DNA from: Trueperaceae bacterium
GTDB taxonomy: Bacteria > Deinococcota > Deinococci > Deinococcales > Trueperaceae
Assembly: GCA_007130355.1 (NCBI GenBank)
Contig: SLSQ01000070.1
Span: forward strand, 1 to 15,056
DNA length: 15,056 nt
Reading direction: 5' to 3'
Numbering within the stretch: the first letter of the stretch is position 1; each line of letters opens with the position of its first letter. Positions 1 through 6,846 of this stretch are shown here, piece by piece. Below the pieces are notes generated by a model. The model did no database searches. It saw nothing but the letters and a program-made list of their open reading frames with translations, and was not told the DNA's origin. Made by a program: the position numbers and the translations under genes.

Positions 1-26
1 AGGGCCACGTTCCTCAGGTTCGACAT
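1..26 (-). CDS. 5' end of a translation-GTPase-like gene (probably TypA/BipA), cut by window edge
   Basis: Reading the minus strand from an ATG at 26-24 gives MSNLRNVA and then a Leu codon before the window ends. A purine-rich GGAAGGGA lies just upstream of the ATG, a good ribosome binding site. The N-terminus of TypA/BipA ribosome-associated GTPases typically reads M-x-x-(L/I)RN(I/V)A followed by the P-loop strand, so the match is suggestive, but only eight codons are visible. A TATACT box lies about 58 bases upstream on the same strand. If correct, the gene is divergent from the metallopeptidase gene. Other proteins could share this short start, so the identity is inference. Confidence 0.4.
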
Positions 27-83
27 TCGGTTCCCTTCCGGCCTGACGGCCCGAGCGGCGGGGCGGAAACGCGTCTTGGCCGG

Positions 84-89
84 AGTATA
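84..89 (-). promoter_or_regulatory. -10 box (TATACT) for the leftward gene
   Basis: TATACT on the minus strand matches the sigma-70 -10 consensus at five of six positions. It stands out as the only AT-rich hexamer in the divergent intergenic region. It would give a leader of roughly 50 bases for the leftward gene. No convincing -35 hexamer was found 16-18 bases upstream. Confidence 0.4.
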
Positions 90-117
90 GAAGATGGCGG
101 CCCGCGTCCCGGCCAGG

Positions 118-123
118 TAGGGT
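118..123 (+). promoter_or_regulatory. TAnnnT box exactly 6 bases before a start codon
   Basis: TAGGGT is followed by six bases and then the ATG at 130. The same TAnnnT-N6-start arrangement recurs at the epimerase and glyA starts in this window and fits the leaderless promoters known to be common in Deinococcus. The surrounding AGGTAGGGTGG is also purine-rich and could instead act as a ribosome binding site, so this instance is ambiguous. Confidence 0.4.
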
Positions 124-129
124 GGCGGC

Positions 130-624
130 ATGACGTACCGCCGCTTCCGTGCCGTGGTCGAGCAGATGCTGGACGAGATCCCGCCGTCGTTCCTCACCGA
201 CCTGCAGGGCGTCCACGCGCTCGAGGACGAGAAGCCCGAGGAGGGCTTCGACGACGTCTGGCGGATGGGCGAGTACCTCGACCCCGGGCCGGACAACTTC
301 CTGGGCGGCGACGACGGCCTGGGCCGGCACGTAGCGCTCTACTGGGGCTCGTTCCGCCGCATCGCCGAGAACGACCCCGACTTCGACTGGGAGGAGGAGA
401 TCTGGGAGACCCTCACCCACGAGCTCCAGCACCACGTCGAGTCGCTCGCCGGCGACGGCCGCCTGATCGAACAGGACCTGATCGACGCGGAGAACTTCTT
501 CGCCGCCGAGAGCGAACACGAGGGCGAGGACGAACCGGAGAAGGCTCCGGACGAGGACGCGCCGGAGCGGGGCTCGGGCGGCCCCGGCTGGCTGTCGCGG
601 CTGTTCGGCGGCGGCCGCTCGTGA
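130..624 (+). CDS. Zincin-like metallopeptidase family protein
   Basis: This 164-residue protein carries the zinc-protease signature HELQH at residues 97-101, in the context TLTHELQHHVESLAG. That is the form seen in the small Zincin_1-type (PF06262) metallopeptidases, whose substrates are mostly unknown. H97 and H101 would bind zinc and E98 would be the catalytic base. The third ligand is not obvious; an acidic residue in the following AGDGRLIEQD stretch is a candidate. Beyond the core (about residues 1-125) is a strongly acidic linker (127-147) and a short glycine/hydrophobic tail, GWLSRLFGG, that could contact membrane or a partner. The stop overlaps the GTG start of the CYTH gene by four bases, so the two are probably translationally coupled. 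No signal peptide is visible, so it is likely cytoplasmic. Confidence 0.8.
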   Translation: MTYRRFRAVVEQMLDEIPPSFLTDLQGVHALEDEKPEEGFDDVWRMGEYLDPGPDNFLGGDDGLGRHVALYWGSFRRIAENDPDFDWEEEIWETLTHELQHHVESLAGDGRLIEQDLIDAENFFAAESEHEGEDEPEKAPDEDAPERGSGGPGWLSRLFGGGRS

Positions 625-1262
625 CCGAGCTCGAACTCAAGTTCTCGCGGATGGAGGGCCACGTCCCCAGCGGCGCGGAGCTCGACGCCGCGTTCGCGGA
701 CACCGGCCTGGAGCCGGGCCCGTTGCGGCGCGCCACGAACGTCGACCGCTACTACGACGACGCGCGCCTGAGCCTGTCGCGCGTCGGCTACGCGCTGCGC
801 ACGCGGATGGCGGAGGGCGCGATGCTGGCGACGCTGAAGACGCTCGGCACGGTCGAGGGGGCGCTGCACCGCCGCGACGAGCTCGAGCTGCCCGTCCCCG
901 AAGGGGCGACCGCCGCCGACCCGTGGCCGCCCGAGATCGCCGACCGCGTGCGGATGGCGACCGACCCGCGCACGCTGGTGCGCGCCGTCGAGCTGACCAC
1001 CGAGCGGGCCACGTTCGAGGTGCGCCACGAAGGCCGAACCGTCGCGACCGTCGCGTTCGACGAGGTCGAGGCGAAGCTGCCGAACAGCGAGCGCACCGCG
1101 CACTGGAGCGAGCTCGAGATCGAAGGCGAGGACGAAGCGACGCTGCACCGCGTCTCCGCCGCGCTCGAGGGGCTCCTCACGCTCGTTCCGGCCTCGCAGA
1201 CGAAGCTCGAGCGGGCGCGGGCGGTGCTGCTGCTGGGCGCGTCGCTGGACGAGGGCGCCTAG
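621..1262 (+). CDS. CYTH domain-containing phosphatase/cyclase-fold protein
   Basis: The 213-residue protein begins MTELELKF, giving the diagnostic ExExK motif (E3, E5, K7) of the CYTH/triphosphate tunnel metalloenzyme superfamily. Further tunnel residues fit: YYDD at 44-47, ALRTR at 58-62, ATLK at 70-73, the E-x-E strand around 87-89, FDEVEAK at 146-152 and ELEIEGE at 164-170. Family members hydrolyse inorganic triphosphate, thiamine triphosphate or other polyphosphorylated substrates using divalent metal; the substrate here cannot be read from sequence. It is a CYTH domain alone, without the CHAD domain often fused to it. The start is a GTG overlapping the upstream TGA (GTGA), chosen because it places ExExK at the very N-terminus as usual. 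Confidence 0.85.
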   Translation: MTELELKFSRMEGHVPSGAELDAAFADTGLEPGPLRRATNVDRYYDDARLSLSRVGYALRTRMAEGAMLATLKTLGTVEGALHRRDELELPVPEGATAADPWPPEIADRVRMATDPRTLVRAVELTTERATFEVRHEGRTVATVAFDEVEAKLPNSERTAHWSELEIEGEDEATLHRVSAALEGLLTLVPASQTKLERARAVLLLGASLDEGA

Positions 1263-1291
1263 GCACGTAGCCGTTGGCCCGTAGGCGCGGC

Positions 1292-1615
1292 TCAGACGTC
1301 GTCGCGACTCCCACCGAGCCGGGGCAGGTGCTCGATCCCGGCGGCGAGATCGGACCGGGCCGCGTGCCACAGGTCCCAGTCGAGTTGAAGCTCGAGCCAG
1401 AAGTCGGCCGTCATCCCGACCACCCGTGCGAGTCGTAGCGCCGTGTCGGGCGTGACCCCGCGGCGACCGTTCACGAGCCCGTTCAGACGCGGGAACGACA
1501 CGCCCATCGCTTCGGCGCACGCGACCTGCGTCACGCCGAGCGGGGTCAGGAACTCTTCGAGGAGCATCGTGCCGGGGTGCGTCGGCGGCGCATCGCGCGG
1601 AAGCCTCCGCCGCAC
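1292..1615 (-). CDS. higA: HigA-family antitoxin (XRE-type HTH)
   Basis: The protein contains the HigA/VapI core: HPGTMLLEEFL, then a helix-turn-helix (TQVACAEAMGVSFPRLNGLVNG), RRGVTPDTALRLAR and the terminal family signature TADFWLELQLDWDLWHA. HigA neutralises the mRNA-cleaving HigB toxin and represses its own operon. I chose the GTG at 1615, which yields MRRRLPRDAPPTHPG and the usual short lead into HPG; 107 residues is a normal length. An in-frame ATG at 1693 would add 26 residues but overlaps the 3' end of the toxin reading frame, so it is less likely. The partner toxin immediately upstream is degraded, leaving this antitoxin effectively orphaned. It converges on the CYTH gene, with 29 bases between the two stops. 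Confidence 0.8.
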   Translation of the reverse strand: MRRRLPRDAPPTHPGTMLLEEFLTPLGVTQVACAEAMGVSFPRLNGLVNGRRGVTPDTALRLARVVGMTADFWLELQLDWDLWHAARSDLAAGIEHLPRLGGSRDDV

Positions 1616-1664
1616 GAGGGCGAGGCGGGCGGCTACTCCGTCTCCCGCGTCTGCGCTTCGGCGC

Positions 1665-1877
1665 TCAGTGGTAATCGGTGATGTGGACGTCATGGTCGTG
1701 CGCCCCCTCCCACACGAAGCAGATTCGGTACTGGCCGGTCGATCCGCAGGCTGTACGTCCCTTCGCGGCGACCGCGGAGCTTCTCGAGTCGGTTTCCGGC
1801 CGGCGTACGCAGTTCCTGCAACGAACCGGAGTGTCGAACACGTCCTCGGTCGCGCCGTCCCGAAACGACGCGATCAC
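1665..1877 (-). pseudogene. higB: Degraded HigB (RelE/HigB-superfamily) toxin
   Basis: An open frame from GTG 1877 to TGA 1665 begins IASFRDGATEDVFDTP and ends QYRICFVWEGAHDHDVHITDYH, both classic for HigB toxins (ribosome-dependent mRNA endonucleases of about 92 residues). The 70-residue product is too short, and its middle makes no sense. Reading the middle two bases along gives SLQELRTPAGNRLEKLRG followed by RREGTYSLRID, exactly the missing family core. The gene thus seems to have lost about 25-30 codons after the N-terminus with a frame change, and a second small indel near 1735-1742 restores the original frame. The catalytic lysine/arginine region is therefore out of frame, and the toxin should be inactive. 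higA follows downstream, the normal higBA order. Confidence 0.75.
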
Positions 1878-1883
1878 GTCGTG

Positions 1884-1907
1884 ACTATGACATAGAACGC
1901 ACTATGT
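1884..1907 (-). promoter_or_regulatory. higBA operator/promoter: overlapping CTATG/CATAG palindromes
   Basis: Three CATAG/CTATG half-sites form two overlapping perfect palindromes: CTATG-A-CATAG at 1885-1895 and ACATAG-N6-CTATGT at 1890-1907. On the minus strand CATAGT (1889-1884) sits exactly six bases before the GTG start of higB, the position of a leaderless -10 box, so the palindromes cover the likely promoter. HigA proteins are known to bind such palindromes and autorepress. The function is inferred from position and symmetry. Confidence 0.55.
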
Positions 1908-2259
1908 TCCATCCGGGTCGACGGATGACGGTTCGAGGTCGCGGGCATGGACGCGTCGTTGGAGCCGCCGCGTCCCGCGTGAAGCGCCCGCGACCGAGCC
2001 GATCCCGGCCGAAGACGAGCTGCGACGCCTTCGACGCCCTTCGTGCACGCAAGGCGTATTTTGACCGCATATGCAGCATGCCCCCGCCCTGGACACGCTT
2101 TCGGCTCTTATGCAGCAGAGTAATGACATTTCGACCCCTTCGACGGCCCAAGGCGTCGATGGGCGAAGCGACGATCGCGACCCACCACCCCACGCACGCG
2201 TCGCCCCCGGACCGACCGGGTCCGAGGGCGACGCGCGAACCGACGGTGGGCCGCGGCGC
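1908..2259. other. Gene-poor stretch between higBA and the oxidase operon
   Basis: I see no convincing gene here on either strand. Around 2050-2130 the base composition drops in GC, with the palindromes GCATATGC (2067-2074) and GCATGC (2076-2081) and a 9-base direct repeat TATGCAGCA at 2070-2078 and 2109-2117, start to start 39 bases. This may be a remnant of inserted DNA next to the toxin-antitoxin locus. The right part (2197-2235) is a strong hairpin listed separately. Confidence 0.5.
2197..2235 (-). terminator. Strong GC hairpin downstream of the oxidase operon
   Basis: CGCGTCGCCC (2197-2206) pairs perfectly with GGGCGACGCG (2226-2235). After a single C/A mismatch, CGGACC pairs with GGTCCG around a five-base loop. 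The 16 pairs make this the most stable simple hairpin I found. It lies about 25 bases past the last stop of the leftward operon. No U-tract follows on the minus strand, so it may stabilise the 3' end or work with Rho rather than act as a classical intrinsic terminator. Confidence 0.5.
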
Positions 2260-2772
2260 CTACACGAGCCCCTGCAGCAGCTGGTGCTGGAAGAAGGTCA
2301 CGACCACGCCGTACACGGTGTGGCCGATGATCCAGGAGGCGATCAGGGGGAACGGCTCGCGGTAGGCGGGGAGCGGGTGCAGGTCGGTGATCACGAAGGT
2401 GGCGATCAGCGACAGGAAGATGCCGTGCCCGAACCCGCCGACCAGCCCGATCAGCGGGTAGAACAGGTCGATCGTGGCGGGGAGGTTCGGGAGGATCTCG
2501 TAGGCGGGGGCCTGGAAGGCGCCGGCGCCCTGCAGGAACATCAGGGCGGCGGCGCCGTACGGAACGGCGAAGGCGATGCCGCCGACGGCGAGCACGATCC
2601 CGCCGATCAGGTAGGTGCGCCCCTCGACCGAGCCGGTGAACAGCGACCCGATCGCGCCGAGCGCGTCGTAGTGCATCCCGCGCCAGAGCAGCGGCAGGTA
2701 GAGGAACACGACCATCACGGCGGTCGCGACAAGGCCGGCCAGGACCGAGGTCAGCATCAGCGTTCCGAACAT
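2260..2772 (-). CDS. Four-helix membrane protein linked to B-type oxidase
   Basis: This hydrophobic protein of 170 residues has four predicted membrane segments (about 4-25, 55-78, 105-128 and 143-164). Its helices carry a conserved-looking LGAIGSLFTG loop, HG in the third segment and GHTVYGVVVTFF in the last. The layout resembles the DUF6789-like integral membrane proteins sometimes found beside cba/ba3 oxidase genes; that link is from memory and should be checked by profile search. The ATG at 2772 was preferred over the adjacent GTG at 2775 because GGGAGG lies six bases before it. It is the last gene of the oxidase operon, 44 bases after subunit I, which suggests a role in assembly, stability or as an accessory subunit. 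No haem or copper ligand set is obvious beyond scattered histidines. Confidence 0.7.
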   Translation of the reverse strand: MFGTLMLTSVLAGLVATAVMVVFLYLPLLWRGMHYDALGAIGSLFTGSVEGRTYLIGGIVLAVGGIAFAVPYGAAALMFLQGAGAFQAPAYEILPNLPATIDLFYPLIGLVGGFGHGIFLSLIATFVITDLHPLPAYREPFPLIASWIIGHTVYGVVVTFFQHQLLQGLV

Positions 2773-2818
2773 CACGAGCCTCCCAGCACGCCCACGACCT
2801 GCGTCACCACGCTGCGCC

Positions 2819-4522
2819 TCACCACAGCTGGAACCCTTGGATCGGCACCTGGTTCAGGAGCATGTCGACCAGCGTCGGCAGGTACGCCACGGCGACCAAC
2901 AGGGCCGCGAGCGCGAACCAACCGTAGACCGAGTCGAGCAGCTTCATGACGCCGATGCTGCGCAGTTCGACCGCGTCGACGAACGGAATGCGCGGACGGT
3001 CGTCGTCGGTGTGCCGCGCGCGCCCGAAGATCGTGCCGAACAGGACGGTGAAGTAGAGGATCACCGCGACCATCAGGATCACCCCGCTGACGCCGGTGAT
3101 CATCATCGGCACGGCCGCTTCGGCGTAGGTGCCCTCCGGCGCCGCGCTGATCAGGGAGCGGCGCGGCACGGCGTACAGGCCCTGCCAGTGCATCCCCAGG
3201 CCGAAGATCATCATCCCTACGAACCAGGTCCACGACGCCCACAGCGCCAGCCTGTTCGAGTACAGCCGCTTTCCGGTGAGGTGCGGGATCCACCAGAAGG
3301 TCATGCCGAAGAAGGTCAGCGTGACCGCGGTGCCGACGGTGAGGTGGAAGTGGCCGGGGATCCAGGCGGTGTTGTTGATCAGCGGATCGAGCGCGAAGCT
3401 GGCGTTCACGATCCCGCCGGCCCCGCCGAAGATGAAGCTGATCATGGCCAGGACCTGCGCGCTGAAGGCGGCGCTCTTCCACGGCAGCTTGCCGATCCAG
3501 CCGAACACGCCCTTGCCGCCGGCCCGCTTGCCGCCCACCTCGAGCGAAGCGGCGACGGTGAAGGCGGTGATCAGGCTGGGGATGCCGACGAACATGGTGA
3601 GCAGCGAGTGCACCATCTTCCAGCCGGCGGGAATGCCGGGGTCGGTGAACTGGTGGTGGAACCCGACCGGCGTGCTGAACAGCAGGAACATCAGGAAGGC
3701 GAGGCGCGCCAGCGAGTCCGAGACCAGCGAGCCGCCCGCCTGCTTCGGGACCATCGCGTACCAGCTGATGTAGGCGGGCAGCAACCAGAAGTACACGATC
3801 GGGTGGCCGGTCCACCAGAACAGGGTGCGCGCCAGCATCGGGTCCACGCCCTCGATCAGGCCGAGCGACCAGGGCAGCAGGAAGACCACGACCTCGATCA
3901 CGATGCCGATCGAGGCGAGGATCCACATCAGTTGCGTCAGCACCGCCATGTAGGCGACCAGCGGCGTGACCTGACCGGGGTTCTGCCGCTTCCAGACCTG
4001 CCGCATGCGCAGCGTCTCGAACGCCACCATCAGGCTGGCGACGACCACCAGCGCCAGGCCCAGGTAGAAGCCCCAGTGCCCCATGAGCGGCGGGTAGAAG
4101 GTGTAGAGCACGTTGCTGGTGTTCGACACGATGGCGATCCCGGCGATCACCAGCCCACCGGTCATCACGAAGTAGGTGGCCCACACGAACGGCAGGTTCA
4201 GCGGCACCCTCAGTTCGCGGCTGGGGAAGTAGAGCAGGATCCCGGCGTTGAAGAAGGTGGTGAACACGAGCGCGTTCAGCACGCCGTGGAGGGTGAGGCC
4301 CTGGTAGTACGACTGGAGGAACGGGAGGTGCTGGAACAGGTCGATGCCGGCGTAGTTCATCGCCTGCAGCGGCCCGAGCAGGGCGCCGACCAGGAGCGCG
4401 ATCAGGCCGGTGATCAGGAAGGCGAAGGTGACGCGCCGTTCGGAGCGGACCGGGCTTACTTCGGTCGCGGGCGCGTACGCCGGCGCGGTGGCGGGAGCGG
4501 CGGCGGGGGCGTCGGCGCTCAT
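2819..4522 (-). CDS. cbaA: Cytochrome c oxidase subunit I, ba3 (B-type)
   Basis: This 567-residue polytopic protein is the catalytic subunit of a haem-copper oxidase that reduces O2 to water and pumps protons across the cytoplasmic membrane. All active-site ligands are present: low-spin haem histidines H79 (LTLHG) and H393, high-spin haem H391 (GHFHLTVG), and CuB ligands H240, H289 and H290. The Tyr that cross-links to H240 is Y244 (GHPIVYFW). The spacing, the short loop GFHHQFTDPG and the overall length are typical of the B-type family exemplified by Thermus thermophilus ba3, not the A-type. An Ala/Pro-rich cytoplasmic extension of about 25 residues precedes the first helix. Its ATG overlaps the TGA of subunit II by four bases (ATGA), so the two are tightly coupled. 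Confidence 0.93.
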   Translation of the reverse strand: MSADAPAAAPATAPAYAPATEVSPVRSERRVTFAFLITGLIALLVGALLGPLQAMNYAGIDLFQHLPFLQSYYQGLTLHGVLNALVFTTFFNAGILLYFPSRELRVPLNLPFVWATYFVMTGGLVIAGIAIVSNTSNVLYTFYPPLMGHWGFYLGLALVVVASLMVAFETLRMRQVWKRQNPGQVTPLVAYMAVLTQLMWILASIGIVIEVVVFLLPWSLGLIEGVDPMLARTLFWWTGHPIVYFWLLPAYISWYAMVPKQAGGSLVSDSLARLAFLMFLLFSTPVGFHHQFTDPGIPAGWKMVHSLLTMFVGIPSLITAFTVAASLEVGGKRAGGKGVFGWIGKLPWKSAAFSAQVLAMISFIFGGAGGIVNASFALDPLINNTAWIPGHFHLTVGTAVTLTFFGMTFWWIPHLTGKRLYSNRLALWASWTWFVGMMIFGLGMHWQGLYAVPRRSLISAAPEGTYAEAAVPMMITGVSGVILMVAVILYFTVLFGTIFGRARHTDDDRPRIPFVDAVELRSIGVMKLLDSVYGWFALAALLVAVAYLPTLVDMLLNQVPIQGFQLW

Positions 4523-5448
4523 TCGTTCCTCCGTTCCAGCACGTCGGCGGCGGAGAGGCCGAGACCTCGCTGTTCGGCGAACTCGTCGGGCGCGTACGGC
4601 TCGACATCATCCGCTTCGTAGCCTTCGAACCCGGTCAGCGCGTGGTTCGTGACGGCGGCGAGCTCGGCGTCGCTCAGCTGGCTCCAGGCCGGCATCACGC
4701 CGCTGTAGGTCGTGCCCTCGACCTCGATCGGTCCCTGCACTCCGTAGAGCATCATCTGCGCCACGTAGGCGCGGCCCTGTTCGCGGGTGAGTTCGGCCAT
4801 GTGCCCGGCGACGGGCGGGAAGGCGCCGGCGACGCCGCGGCCGTTCGCCTGGTGGCAGGAGGCGCAGTGCGTGGCGTAGACGGTCGCGCCGTCCGGCCCG
4901 GCGTCCGGATCGTCGTCCGCGGCAGCTGCGGCGGCGCGGGCGGGCGCGCTCCACTGCGAGGCGGGCACCACCGTGACGGTGCCGAGCATGTCGTGATGGC
5001 CGATGCCGCAGTACTCGTTGCAGGTGACGCGGTAGCTGCCGGGCTGGTCGAAGGTGTACACCAGCCGCGCGATCTCGCCGGGGATCAGCTGCACGTTGAC
5101 GTTGGTCCGTTCGATCTGGAAGCCGTGCTGGACGTCGGAGGCGGTGAGGTAGAAGGTGACCTCCGACCCGACCGGGACCCGCACGTCCTGCGGCTGGAAC
5201 GAGAACGCCCGCGCCACCATCGACGCCTGCACCCGGCCGGGCGCCAGGGCGCGCACGCCGGGGTTCGCGAAGACGTCCTGCGCCAGGATCTGCTCGGGGC
5301 TGGCCTTGGCGGTCCGTTGCGCGATGTGCCCGCCCTCCGTCGCCAGGTTGTAGGCGATCAGCAGGATGAACATCACCGTCATCAGGCCGGAGAACGCCAG
5401 CCAGATCCGTTCCCAGCGGGCGATCTGCTGATGCTGTCGCTCGCGCAC
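4519..5448 (-). CDS. cbaB: Oxidase subunit II: CuA domain fused to cytochrome c
   Basis: This 309-residue subunit accepts electrons into the oxidase. An N-terminal membrane anchor (about 13-35) is followed by a periplasmic cupredoxin domain. Its CuA ligands are H108 (VQHGF) and C143, E145, C147, H151 and M154 in CNEYCGIGHHDM. After an Ala/Asp linker (170-187) comes a class I cytochrome c domain with haem site CASCH at 195-199 and probable axial Met252 (GVMPAW). An acidic tail of about 35 residues ends the protein. Fusion of cytochrome c to subunit II is typical of A-type caa3 oxidases; Thermus ba3 subunit II is only about 168 residues and lacks it. The GTG start lies one base after the upstream stop, with AGGAG five bases before it. 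Confidence 0.92.
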   Translation of the reverse strand: MRERQHQQIARWERIWLAFSGLMTVMFILLIAYNLATEGGHIAQRTAKASPEQILAQDVFANPGVRALAPGRVQASMVARAFSFQPQDVRVPVGSEVTFYLTASDVQHGFQIERTNVNVQLIPGEIARLVYTFDQPGSYRVTCNEYCGIGHHDMLGTVTVVPASQWSAPARAAAAAADDDPDAGPDGATVYATHCASCHQANGRGVAGAFPPVAGHMAELTREQGRAYVAQMMLYGVQGPIEVEGTTYSGVMPAWSQLSDAELAAVTNHALTGFEGYEADDVEPYAPDEFAEQRGLGLSAADVLERRNE

Positions 5449-5449
5449 C

Positions 5450-5644
5450 TCAGCTCCTCGCCAGGTTCAGCGCGTACATGGCGAACCACATCACCAGGAT
5501 CACCGCGGCCAGGAAGCCGGTGACGGCGATCGCGCCGAGCGGGGCGTCGGACTCCGCCTCGTCGCCGTTCGTGCCGGTCGCTCCAGCCGCACCGTTCGGA
5601 GCGTCCTGAGCGCGTTTCGTGGATTCGTCGGGGGGCTCGCTCAC
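5450..5644 (-). CDS. Single-helix small subunit of ba3-type oxidase
   Basis: This 64-residue protein has a disordered Gly/Ala/Asp/Glu-rich N-terminal half and one C-terminal membrane helix (about 40-60, GAIAVTGFLAAVILVMWFAM). It is the first gene of the oxidase operon, directly before subunit II. In Thermus ba3 a one-helix peptide, subunit IIa (CbaD), occupies the structural place of a missing subunit II helix; by position and topology this is its likely counterpart. The GTG at 5644 is preferred over an upstream TTG because GGAGG lies nine bases before it, and the TTG itself falls at that Shine-Dalgarno. Sequence similarity to CbaD cannot be asserted for so short a peptide. Confidence 0.7.
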   Translation of the reverse strand: MSEPPDESTKRAQDAPNGAAGATGTNGDEAESDAPLGAIAVTGFLAAVILVMWFAMYALNLARS

Positions 5645-5844
5645 CGTGGAAACCTCCAAGTCCTCACACTACGTTCATCCTGGGGCGCGGCGCATGCGGC
5701 GTTCGCTCCGACGTCCCGTCCGGTTTTCTCCCACGAAGGGCGACTGCAGCCTAGCGTACGATCCGCGCCCGAGGTCGGCCCCCGCCCGCCGGGATCGGTC
5801 GCCGAACGGCGTGCCCCGCCCCGGTGCCGCGGCGCACCCCGCGA

Positions 5845-5850
5845 TACGGT
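5845..5850 (+). promoter_or_regulatory. TAnnnT box six bases before the epimerase start
   Basis: TACGGT is followed by exactly six bases (CCCCGC) and the ATG at 5857. No Shine-Dalgarno is present, which supports leaderless transcription of this gene. The preceding 180 bases separate it from the divergent oxidase operon. Confidence 0.5.
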
Positions 5851-5856
5851 CCCCGC

Positions 5857-6810
5857 ATGAGCTCGCGCCCTTCGCACCCTCCCCGGCTGGTGATCGCGGG
5901 CGCCTCGGGCGTGGTCGGCCGCGCCCTGGTGCACGCGGCCGCGGACCGCTACGACGTGACCGTCCTCACCCGCCGCGTCTCCGGCGCCGAGCCCGCCGGC
6001 GCTCGGGCCCGCGCCTGGAACCCGACCGCCGCCCGCGACCAGGACCACGACGCCTTGGCCGACCTGGCCGAGGCGATCGCCGGTGCGGAGGCGCTGGTGA
6101 ACCTGGCCGGATCGAGCATCGCGGCCGGCCGGTTCGGCCCGGCCCACCGCGCCGAGCTCCTCTCCTCCCGCCTGACGGCCACCGAGACGCTGGTGCACGC
6201 CGCCGCGCTGGCGCCGGAAGCGCCGAGCGTGTGGCTGCAGGGTTCGGCGGTCGGCCTCTACGGCGACCGGGGGGAGGAGGAGCTGCACGACGGCTCGTCG
6301 GCCGGGACGAACCTGTTCCTGTGCGAGGTCGGGCAGGCGTGGGAGGCGGCCGCCGCGCCGGCCGCCGAACGCAGCCGCCTGGTGGTCGGCCGGATCGGAC
6401 TGGCGCTGCACCCGGAAGCCGAGGCGTGGCGGCGCCTGCTGCTGCCGATCCGCCTGTTCGTGGGCGGTCCGCTCGGCTCGGGCCGGCAGTGGTGGCCGTG
6501 GATCCACGCCGATGACCTGGCCCGCGCCATGCTGTTCGTGATCGAGCACGACGCGTTCGAGGGTCCGGTGGCGCTGACGGCCCCCGCCCCGGCCCGCCAG
6601 ATCGAGGTCACCCGCGCCGCCGCGGCGCGGCTGGGCCGACCGGCGTTCGTGCCGGTGCCGGCGTTCGCGCTGCGGATCGTTCTGGGGCGAATGGCGGACG
6701 AGCTGCTGCTGCCGAGCGCGCGGGTGGTGCCGCGCCGGCTGCTTCAGGAGGGGTTCGCGTTCCGGTACGGGACGATCGAGGAGGCGGTGGAGGGGTTGTT
6801 GGGCACGTAG
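5857..6810 (+). CDS. TIGR01777-family (SDR39U1-like) NAD(P)-dependent epimerase
   Basis: The 317-residue protein is an atypical short-chain dehydrogenase. It has the nucleotide-binding GASGVVG at 15-21, VNLAG at 81-85, the family hallmark SAVGLYG at 130-136 and the strongly conserved GPLGSGRQWWPWIHADDL at 204-221. These identify the sugar-nucleotide-epimerase-like TIGR01777/YfcH/SDR39U1 group, whose substrate is generally unknown. As is normal for this group, the YxxxK catalytic pair of classical SDRs is not evident. The ATG at 5857 gives MSSRPSHPPRLVIAGASG; an upstream GTG at 5824 is possible but lies before the TAnnnT box. It is transcribed alone, divergent from the oxidase operon and followed by the palindromic element at 6847. 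Confidence 0.88.
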   Translation: MSSRPSHPPRLVIAGASGVVGRALVHAAADRYDVTVLTRRVSGAEPAGARARAWNPTAARDQDHDALADLAEAIAGAEALVNLAGSSIAAGRFGPAHRAELLSSRLTATETLVHAAALAPEAPSVWLQGSAVGLYGDRGEEELHDGSSAGTNLFLCEVGQAWEAAAAPAAERSRLVVGRIGLALHPEAEAWRRLLLPIRLFVGGPLGSGRQWWPWIHADDLARAMLFVIEHDAFEGPVALTAPAPARQIEVTRAAAARLGRPAFVPVPAFALRIVLGRMADELLLPSARVVPRRLLQEGFAFRYGTIEEAVEGLLGT

Positions 6811-6846
6811 GGCCGGGGCGAGGGCGAACCCGTAGCCACGCTCCAT

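Noticed and set aside
2061..2089. TTGACC at 2061 as a -35 box
   Set aside because: No -10 hexamer occurs at 16-18 bases; the expected position is CCGCCC.
1904..2365. Possible plus-strand gene in the higBA to oxidase gap
   Set aside because: Low-complexity translation, no ribosome binding site, and it runs into the 3' end of the four-helix membrane protein gene on the other strand.
2837..4621. Long plus-strand open frame opposite the oxidase genes
   Set aside because: It is rich in Arg, Gln, His, Asp and Glu without domain character and mirrors the minus-strand oxidase codons; a typical high-GC antisense shadow.
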